Origin: Microbacterium salitolerans
GTDB lineage: Bacteria > Actinomycetota > Actinomycetes > Actinomycetales > Microbacteriaceae
Direction of reading: 5' to 3'
Length of the DNA: 64,000 nucleotides
Assembly (NCBI RefSeq): GCF_019720895.1
Contig: NZ_JAHKSH010000002.1
Span: 124,001 to 188,000 of the forward strand
Made by a program: the position numbers and the translations under genes. The notes beneath the pieces were generated by a model. That model searched no databases and was not told where the DNA came from. It saw only the letters and a program-made list of their open reading frames with translations. Of the stretch, positions 58,566 to 64,000 are shown piece by piece. Position 1 is the first letter of the stretch. The number at the start of each line of letters is the position of its first letter.

Positions 58566-58580
58566 GTCCACGATGTGGAC
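58566..58580. promoter_or_regulatory. IclR operator-like palindrome
   Basis: GTCCAC-GAT-GTGGAC is a perfect 15-bp palindrome. A further half-site GTCCAC lies at 58596-58601. It is directly upstream of the IclR gene in the divergent promoter region. Confidence 0.6.
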
Positions 58581-58684
58581 GATAGACGCTCGGCCGTCCA
58601 CATGGCAACGGACATTTGCCCCTTCGTCGCGGGACGCGCACGCTGAAGAGGAGCGACGATGCTCGAGTGACGAAGGAGTGACAC

Positions 58685-59461
58685 GTGATCGACAAGCAGA
58701 TCGCGTCCGCCGCGGATGCTGTGGCGGATGTTCCCGACGGCGCGAGCCTCGCCGTCGGAGGGTTCGGGCTGTCGGGCAATCCGATCCAGCTCATCGAGGC
58801 GCTTCTCGCGCAGGGCACGACCGACCTCTCCATCGTCTCCAACAACTGCGGCGTCGACGACTGGGGGCTCGGGGTGCTGCTCGCGGATCACCGGATCCGC
58901 AAGGTGACGGCGTCGTACGTCGGAGAGAACAAGGAATTCGAGCGTCAGTTCCTGTCGGGGGAGATCGAGCTCGAGCTCACGCCCCAGGGCACGCTGGCCG
59001 AGAAGATGCGCGCGGGCGGTGCCGGGATCGCCGCGTTCTACACGCAGACGGGCGTCGGCACGCAGGTCGCCGAGGGCGGGCTGCCGCGTCGATACGACGG
59101 ATCCGGCGGCGTCGCCGTCGCGAGCCCGCGGAAGGACGTCCGCACGTTCGCGCTTGGCAGGACCGAGCACGAGTACGTGCTCGAGGAGTCGATCGTCACG
59201 GACTTCTCCCTGGTGCACGCGGCGAGGGGCGACCGCCACGGCAACCTCGTCTTCCACAGGGCCGCACGCAACTTCAACCCCGCCGCGGCGATGGCGGGCC
59301 GGATCTGCATCGCACAGGTCGAGGAGCTCGTCGAGCCCGGCGAGCTCGACCCCGATCAGGTCCACCTGCCCGGCGTCTACGTGCACCGCATCGTGGCCGT
59401 CGGCACCGACATCGAGAAGCGCATCGAGAAGCGCACCGTGCGCGAGACGAAGGGGAGCTGA
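58685..59461 (+). CDS. scoA: 3-oxoacid CoA-transferase subunit A
   Basis: A 258-residue CoA-transferase alpha subunit. [20 protein letters not shown] (about residues 19-38) is the CoA-binding G-x-G-G-F motif, followed by [39 protein letters not shown] lies near 180. With subunit B it would activate acetoacetate (succinyl-CoA:acetoacetate transfer), the end product of leucine breakdown; a beta-ketoadipate role is less likely given the neighbours. GTG start with AAGGAG 7 nt upstream. Confidence 0.92.
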   Translation: MIDKQIASAADAVADVPDGASLAVGGFGLSGNPIQLIEALLAQGTTDLSIVSNNCGVDDWGLGVLLADHRIRKVTASYVGENKEFERQFLSGEIELELTPQGTLAEKMRAGGAGIAAFYTQTGVGTQVAEGGLPRRYDGSGGVAVASPRKDVRTFALGRTEHEYVLEESIVTDFSLVHAARGDRHGNLVFHRAARNFNPAAAMAGRICIAQVEELVEPGELDPDQVHLPGVYVHRIVAVGTDIEKRIEKRTVRETKGS

Positions 59462-59463
59462 CC

Positions 59464-60111
59464 ATGGCGCTCACCAGGCAGGAGATGGCCGCCCGCGCGG
59501 CGCTCGAGTTCGAGGACGGGCAGTACGTCAACCTCGGCATCGGCCTCCCCACGCTCATCCCGAACTACATCCCCGAGGGAATCGCTCTCGTGCTCCAGTC
59601 CGAGAACGGGATCCTCGGCGTCGGCCCTTACCCGACCGAGGACGCCGTGGACCCGGATCTCATCAACGCCGGCAAGGAGACGGTCACGACGCTCCCCGGC
59701 GCGTCGTACTTCGACTCGTCGCAGAGCTTCGGCATGATCCGCGGCGGCAAGATCGATCAGGCCGTCCTCGGCGCGATGCAGGTGTCCGCGACGGGCGATC
59801 TCGCGAACTGGATGATCCCCGGGAAGATGGTCAAGGGGCCGGGCGGCGCGATGGATCTCGTGCACGGCGCCGGCCGACTCATCGTCCTCATGGACCACGT
59901 CGCGAAGGACGGGTCCGCGAAGATCGTGCACGACTGCTCGCTGCCGCTCACGGGCAGGGGCGTGGTCGATCGCATCATCACCGACATGGCGGTGATCGAT
60001 GTGACGGACGCGGGCCTCGTCCTCGTCGAGACCGCGCCGGGCGTCACGATCGACGAGGTCGTGGCCGTCACCGAACCAGAGCTCGCCGTCGCCGTGAGAG
60101 GACTCGCCTGA
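59464..60111 (+). CDS. scoB: 3-oxoacid CoA-transferase subunit B
   Basis: A 215-residue beta subunit. [20 protein letters not shown] (about residues 19-38) and the catalytic Glu in [14 protein letters not shown] (about 47) are intact. [20 protein letters not shown] is near residue 93. The gap to scoA is 2 nt and the stop overlaps the thiolase start by one base. Confidence 0.93.
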   Translation: MALTRQEMAARAALEFEDGQYVNLGIGLPTLIPNYIPEGIALVLQSENGILGVGPYPTEDAVDPDLINAGKETVTTLPGASYFDSSQSFGMIRGGKIDQAVLGAMQVSATGDLANWMIPGKMVKGPGGAMDLVHGAGRLIVLMDHVAKDGSAKIVHDCSLPLTGRGVVDRIITDMAVIDVTDAGLVLVETAPGVTIDEVVAVTEPELAVAVRGLA

Positions 60112-61295
60112 TGAGCACACCGGAGATCGTCATCGTCGCGGCCGCGCGCACGCCGCAGGGACGCCTGAAGGGCGCGCTCGCCTCCTTCACAGCGCCGCAG
60201 CTGGGATCCTTCGCGATCGGCGGTGCGCTGGACAAGGGCGGGATCTCCCGTGCCTCCATCGATGCCGTCATCGTCGGGCAGGTGCTCGCCGCGGGGTCGG
60301 GACAGAACGCGGCACGCCAGGCCGCGATCGGCGCCGGCGTCGGCTGGGACGTCCCGGCGCATTCCGTCAACAAGGTGTGCCTGTCGGGCCTGACAGCCGT
60401 GATCGATGCGAAGCGAATGATCCTCACCGGCGATGCCGACGTGGTCGTCGCCGCCGGCATGGAGTCGATGACGAACGCCCCGCACCTCCTCCAGAAGTCG
60501 CGCTTCGGCTACACCTACGGATCGATCGAGGTGCTCGATCACATGGCCTACGACGGCCTGACGGACGCGTACGACGAGATCAGCATGGGCGAGTCGACTG
60601 AGACCTTCAACGGGGCGTACGGGTTCACGCGCGAGCAGCAGGACGAGATCGCGTTCCTCTCGCACCAGCGGGCGGCCGTCGCGCAGGCGGCGGGCGTCTT
60701 CGACGACGAGATCGTGCCCGTCGAAGTGCCGCAGCGCCGGGGAGATCCGATGGTCGTCTCGGCCGACGAGGGGGTGCGTCCCGACACGACGCGCGAGGGG
60801 CTCGCGGCACTGCGCCCGGCGTTCGCGGACGGCGGGTCGATCACCGCGGGAACGTCGTCGCAGATCTCCGACGGCGCCTCGGCCGTCGTTGTGACGACGC
60901 GCGAGAAGGCCGACGTCGAGGGGTGGACGGTGCTGGCCGTCGTCGGGGCGGCCGGGCAGACCGCGGGCCCTGACAACTCGCTGCAGCCGCAGCCGGGAAC
61001 CGCACTCCGCGCCGCCCTGACGAAGCAGGGACTGTCGGCGAGCGACCTCGACCTGGTCGAGCTCAACGAGGCGTTCGCGGCCGTCGTCGTCCAGGGCCGG
61101 AAGGACCTCGGTCTCCCCAGCGACATCGTCAACCCGCACGGCGGCGCGATCTCTCTCGGCCACCCGATCGGGGCCTCGGGCAACCGGCTCGTCGTGCATG
61201 CCGTGCACGAGCTGGCTCGTCGCGGCACGGGCACCGCCGCGGTGGCGCTGTGCGGTGGAGGGGGACAGGGCGACGCGCTGATCCTGACGCGCTGA
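60111..61295 (+). CDS. Acetyl-CoA C-acetyltransferase (thiolase)
   Basis: A 394-residue thiolase. The nucleophile Cys is in HSVNKVCLSGLTAVIDAKRM (about residue 89), the His in NPHGGAISLGHPIGASGNRL (about 350), and the second Cys in VALCGGGGQGDAL (about 382). It would split acetoacetyl-CoA to two acetyl-CoA. It is the third gene of the sco operon, so the operon completes leucine and ketone-body oxidation. Confidence 0.94.
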   Translation: MSTPEIVIVAAARTPQGRLKGALASFTAPQLGSFAIGGALDKGGISRASIDAVIVGQVLAAGSGQNAARQAAIGAGVGWDVPAHSVNKVCLSGLTAVIDAKRMILTGDADVVVAAGMESMTNAPHLLQKSRFGYTYGSIEVLDHMAYDGLTDAYDEISMGESTETFNGAYGFTREQQDEIAFLSHQRAAVAQAAGVFDDEIVPVEVPQRRGDPMVVSADEGVRPDTTREGLAALRPAFADGGSITAGTSSQISDGASAVVVTTREKADVEGWTVLAVVGAAGQTAGPDNSLQPQPGTALRAALTKQGLSASDLDLVELNEAFAAVVVQGRKDLGLPSDIVNPHGGAISLGHPIGASGNRLVVHAVHELARRGTGTAAVALCGGGGQGDALILTR

Positions 61296-61308
61296 CGCAC
61301 ATCGTTTC

Positions 61309-61345
61309 GCTCACTCTCGCGAGCGCATCGCGCGGGAGAGTGAGC
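61309..61345 (+). terminator. Hairpin after the thiolase gene
   Basis: GCTCACTCTC and GAGAGTGAGC form a perfect 10-bp stem with extra GC pairing possible in the 17-nt loop. No T tract. It lies between two operons on the same strand. Confidence 0.55.
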
Positions 61346-61463
61346 ACTGTGCGCAGTTCCGGCGGGGGATCTTGTCTCGCCCGCGTCGACGTTCCTACGG
61401 TGTCCCTAGACGGTCCGAACGGGCCGCGTGTCGATCAATGACGATCGAAGGGAAGTGCACACC

Positions 61464-62579
61464 ATGCACAGCACCACGGACATCCCGGTCCCGGCCCAGA
61501 AGGCCTCCGGGTTCCTGCAGCTGATCGACCCCGACGGGCACCGCGTCGGCAGCGCCGAGGAGCGAGAACGCGTCCGCGACCTCGACCACGACGCGCTGCG
61601 CGGGCTGCTCGAGGACATGCGGATCATCCGCCGCATCGACGAGGAGGGCACGGCGCTCCAGCGTCACGGCGAGCTCGGCATCTGGCCGCCCGTGCGCGGC
61701 CAGGAGGCCGCGCAGATCGCCTCCGCTCGCATGCTGAGAGCTGAGGACTTCGTGTTCTCGACCTATCGCGAGCACGGCGTCGCGTACTGCCGCGGGGCCG
61801 AGCCGACCGACCTCGCACGCGCCTGGCGCGGCGTCACGTTCTGCGGCTGGGATCCGAACGCGATCCGCATGGCCGCGGGGCAGGTCATCATCGGCGCGCA
61901 CGCGCTCCACGCGACCGGCTACGCGATGGGGATCGCATGGGACGGCGACGACTCCGCCGCGATCGCATACCTCGGCGACGGCGCGATGAGCGAGGGGGAT
62001 GTCTCGGAGGCGATGGTCTTCGCCGCATCGTTCCGCGTCCCCGTCATCTTCTTCGTGCAGAACAATCAGTGGGCCATCTCGGAGCCCGTGACGCTGCAGA
62101 GCCGCGTCCCGCTGTCGGAGCGCGGCTCGGGATTCGGGATCCCCGCGATCCGCGTCGACGGCAACGACGTCCTGGCCGTCGCCTCGGCGACCCGCACGGC
62201 GCTCGAGCGGGCGCGCACGGGCGGCGGGCCCACGCTCATCGAGGCCGTCACGTACCGCATGGGCCCTCACACGACGGCAGACGACCCGACCCGGTACCGC
62301 GCGGACGACGAGGTCGCCGCGTGGGAGGCTCGGGATCCGATCCTCCGCCTCGAGCGTCTCCTCGACCGGGAGGGCGCACTGCCCGACGGCTTCGACGAGC
62401 GCGTGACCGCCCGCGGGGATGCGCTCGCGGGTGAGATGCGCGCCGGGTGCACGGCGCTTTCCGATCCGACGCCCGAGAGCCTCTTCTCGCACGTCTATGC
62501 CGAGCCGCATGCCGACATGGACGCGCAGCGCGAGGCTCTCGTCGCCTATCTCGACGGGCTCGAGGAGGCACCGAGATGA
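61464..62579 (+). CDS. bkdA: Branched-chain 2-oxoacid dehydrogenase E1 alpha subunit
   Basis: A 371-residue thiamine-diphosphate subunit. The TPP motif is YLGDGAMSEGDVSEAMVFAA to FVQNNQWAIS (GDG...NN, about residues 170-205). PVRGQEAAQIASARMLRAED and YREHGVAYCRG lie in the middle, and MGPHTTADDPTRYR (about 270-283) matches the branched-chain/pyruvate E1 alpha loop. It decarboxylates 2-oxoisocaproate and relatives to feed the pathway encoded upstream. ATG 61464 with GAAGGGAAG at 8 nt. Confidence 0.92.
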   Translation: MHSTTDIPVPAQKASGFLQLIDPDGHRVGSAEERERVRDLDHDALRGLLEDMRIIRRIDEEGTALQRHGELGIWPPVRGQEAAQIASARMLRAEDFVFSTYREHGVAYCRGAEPTDLARAWRGVTFCGWDPNAIRMAAGQVIIGAHALHATGYAMGIAWDGDDSAAIAYLGDGAMSEGDVSEAMVFAASFRVPVIFFVQNNQWAISEPVTLQSRVPLSERGSGFGIPAIRVDGNDVLAVASATRTALERARTGGGPTLIEAVTYRMGPHTTADDPTRYRADDEVAAWEARDPILRLERLLDREGALPDGFDERVTARGDALAGEMRAGCTALSDPTPESLFSHVYAEPHADMDAQREALVAYLDGLEEAPR

Positions 62580-63574
62580 CCAAGCTCACGCTGTCCAAAG
62601 CGATCGGCCAGGGACTGAGGCGCTCGCTCGAGGACGACGACCGCGTCGTCCTCATGGGGGAGGACATCGGCGCCCTCGGGGGCGTCTACCGCGTCACCGA
62701 CGGACTGCAGGAGGAGTTCGGCGCCGACCGCGTCGTCGACACGCCCCTTGCGGAGTCGGGGATCCTCGGCACCGCCGTCGGCCTCGCGTTCCGCGGCTAC
62801 CGGCCGGTGTGCGAGATCCAGTTCGATGGGTTCATCTATCCCGCGTTCGATCAGATCGTCAGCCAGGTGGCGCGCATGCACTCGCGGACGGGTGGTGCGA
62901 TCACGATGCCCCTGACGATCCGGATCCCGTGGGCCGGCGGCATCGGGGCCGCGGAGCACCATTCCGACTCGCCGGAGGCGCTCTTCGCACATACCCCGGG
63001 ACTGCGGGTCGTGACGGTCGCGCAGCCACAGGACGCGTACGACATGCTGCGTGCCGCCGTCGCGAGCGACGATCCGGTGCTGTTCTTCGAGCCGAAGCGC
63101 CGGTATCACGTGTCGGCCGACGTCGATCTCGACGCCGCTCCCGCCCGCATGGACGAGGCGCGCGTCATCTCGCCGGGCGACGACGTCACGCTCATCGCCT
63201 ACGGCGGACTCGTACAGGTCGCGGTCGACGCGGCGATCGCGGCGCAGGACGAAGGGATCTCGATCGAGGTCATCGACCTGCGATCGCTGTCGCCCGTCGA
63301 CTACGACACCCTGGCGGCGTCCGTCCGCAAGACCGGGCGGCTCGTCGTCACGCACGAGGCGGCGCTCTCGGGCGGCATCGGCGCGGAGCTCGTCGCGCAG
63401 CTGACGAGCCGCTGCTTCGAGTACCTCGAGGCGGCGCCGGTCCGCGTGACGGGTCACGACATCCCCTACCCGCCCGCGAAGGCGGAGAAGTTCCATCTCC
63501 CGGATCTCGACAGGATCCTCGACGGCGTCGATCGGGTGCTCGAACGCGAGTACGCCGCGACCGAGGGGAGGTGA
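62576..63574 (+). CDS. bkdB: Branched-chain 2-oxoacid dehydrogenase E1 beta subunit
   Basis: A 332-residue E1 beta. VVLMGEDIGALGGVYRVTDG (about residues 24-43), RVVDTPLAESGILGTAVGLA, EIQFDGFIYPAFDQIVSQVA (about 80-99) and the C-terminal GHDIPYPPAKAEKFHLPDLD are characteristic. It partners E1 alpha, whose stop it overlaps by ATGA. Confidence 0.94.
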   Translation: MTKLTLSKAIGQGLRRSLEDDDRVVLMGEDIGALGGVYRVTDGLQEEFGADRVVDTPLAESGILGTAVGLAFRGYRPVCEIQFDGFIYPAFDQIVSQVARMHSRTGGAITMPLTIRIPWAGGIGAAEHHSDSPEALFAHTPGLRVVTVAQPQDAYDMLRAAVASDDPVLFFEPKRRYHVSADVDLDAAPARMDEARVISPGDDVTLIAYGGLVQVAVDAAIAAQDEGISIEVIDLRSLSPVDYDTLAASVRKTGRLVVTHEAALSGGIGAELVAQLTSRCFEYLEAAPVRVTGHDIPYPPAKAEKFHLPDLDRILDGVDRVLEREYAATEGR

Positions 63575-63579
63575 CCGCC

Positions 63580-64000
63580 ATGACGACATCATTCGCACTT
63601 CCCGACCTCGGGGAAGGGCTCACAGAGTCGGACATCGTCGCCTGGCATGTCCAGGTCGGCGACACGGTGGAGATGAACCAGAGCATCGCCGAGATCGAGA
63701 CGGCGAAGGCGATCGTCGACCTGCCGTCGCCGCACGCCGGCAGGATCGCCGCGCTGCACGCGGACGAGGGAGACACCGTTCAGGTGGGCGCCCCGCTCAT
63801 CACCTTCGAGCTGGCGGGAGAGAACGCCGAGCCCGAGTCGCGGCCCGCCCCCGAGCCCCCCGACGTGTCGGACGAGGAGTCGGCCACGGACACGCTTCAG
63901 CCGAACCTCGTCGGCTACGGTGCCGCGTCATCCACCTCGGACAGGCCTCGCCGCCGCGCTCGCAAGGCGCGTCCTGCGCCGGTTCGCGTGCCGGATCCGC
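63580..64000 (+). CDS. bkdC: Branched-chain 2-oxoacid dehydrogenase E2 (dihydrolipoyl acyltransferase), cut by window end
   Basis: The first 140 residues of an E2 core. The lipoyl domain (residues 1-78) has LPDLGEGLTESDIVAWHVQV and the lipoylated Lys in IAEIETAKAIVDLPSPHAG (about 44). A Glu/Pro-rich linker and the beginning of a basic peripheral-subunit region (RRRARKARPAPVRVPDP) follow; the catalytic domain is outside the window. ATG 63580 has GGGGAGGTGA 7 nt upstream; an in-frame GTG at 63571 is an alternative. Confidence 0.92.
   Translation, partial: MTTSFALPDLGEGLTESDIVAWHVQVGDTVEMNQSIAEIETAKAIVDLPSPHAGRIAALHADEGDTVQVGAPLITFELAGENAEPESRPAPEPPDVSDEESATDTLQPNLVGYGAASSTSDRPRRRARKARPAPVRVPDP

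Noticed and set aside
59019-60111. Upstream extension of the thiolase frame through scoA and scoB
   Set aside because: The extension is out of frame with two well-supported genes; the thiolase starts at 60111 by motif and overlap.

Overview
The window is high-GC DNA with dense, overlapping genes, GTG and TTG starts and short intergenic gaps. It carries a C50-carotenoid (decaprenoxanthin-type) gene set, an actinobacterial type of proteolysis tag on its tmRNA, and a leucine-degradation block with the same gene content as a known mycobacterial cluster. Together these point to an actinobacterium of the family Microbacteriaceae, most likely Microbacterium or a close relative. This assignment rests on gene content only.

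Layout. 0-12 kb: ychF, a frameshifted lipoprotein gene, then a run of small accessory genes (an SDR and three TetR regulators with visible operators, cupin, DUF4287, two RibD/dihydrofolate-reductase-like proteins, hemerythrin, MFS transporter, DUF805, methyltransferase, GNAT). 12-16 kb: an exported D-Ala-D-Ala carboxypeptidase and a tightly coupled trio of type III polyketide synthase, methyltransferase and FAD hydroxylase. 16-27 kb: TspO, PRC-barrel protein, a MarR regulator divergent from a translationally coupled carotenoid operon (idi-crtE fusion, crtB, crtI, crtYe, crtYf, crtEb) that runs on into an SDR/DUF2867 protein and a pyrimidine-dimer glycosylase, then ferrochelatase. 27-30.5 kb: DUF1801, DUF808, a Mug-type glycosylase, a HEAT-repeat alkylation-repair-like protein and a fragment of an AHSA1-type gene. 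30.6-31.0 kb: ssrA (tmRNA).

30.97-46.63 kb is a mobile island inserted at the 3' end of ssrA. It is bounded by 23-bp direct repeats, each followed by a similar but compensatorily changed terminator hairpin. At the left it holds a decayed integrase and prophage lysis remnants, then an unknown secreted/cytoplasmic gene pair and an IS3-family element whose transposase has lost its first catalytic aspartate. Its cargo is a LacI-regulated operon: peptide/oligosaccharide-type ABC importer, alpha-L-rhamnosidase (GH78) and formylglycine sulfatase. A related IS remnant lies beyond the cargo, so the operon sits between two IS ends. The simplest reading is uptake and intracellular breakdown of a sulfated rhamnose-containing oligosaccharide.

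46.6-50 kb returns to the chromosome: CsbD, DUF5684 membrane protein, GntR regulator, lipoprotein, inositol-phosphatase-like HisN, tRNA-Lys. 50-64 kb is a nearly complete leucine/branched-chain acid degradation region: thioesterase, acyl-CoA dehydrogenase with TetR, CitE-like lyase, MaoC hydratase, biotin-dependent carboxylase alpha and beta, IclR, 3-oxoacid CoA-transferase A and B, thiolase, and the branched-chain 2-oxoacid dehydrogenase E1 alpha, E1 beta and (cut by the window end) E2. Two similar palindromes, one before the acyl-CoA dehydrogenase and one before the carboxylase operon, suggest one TetR controls both arms.
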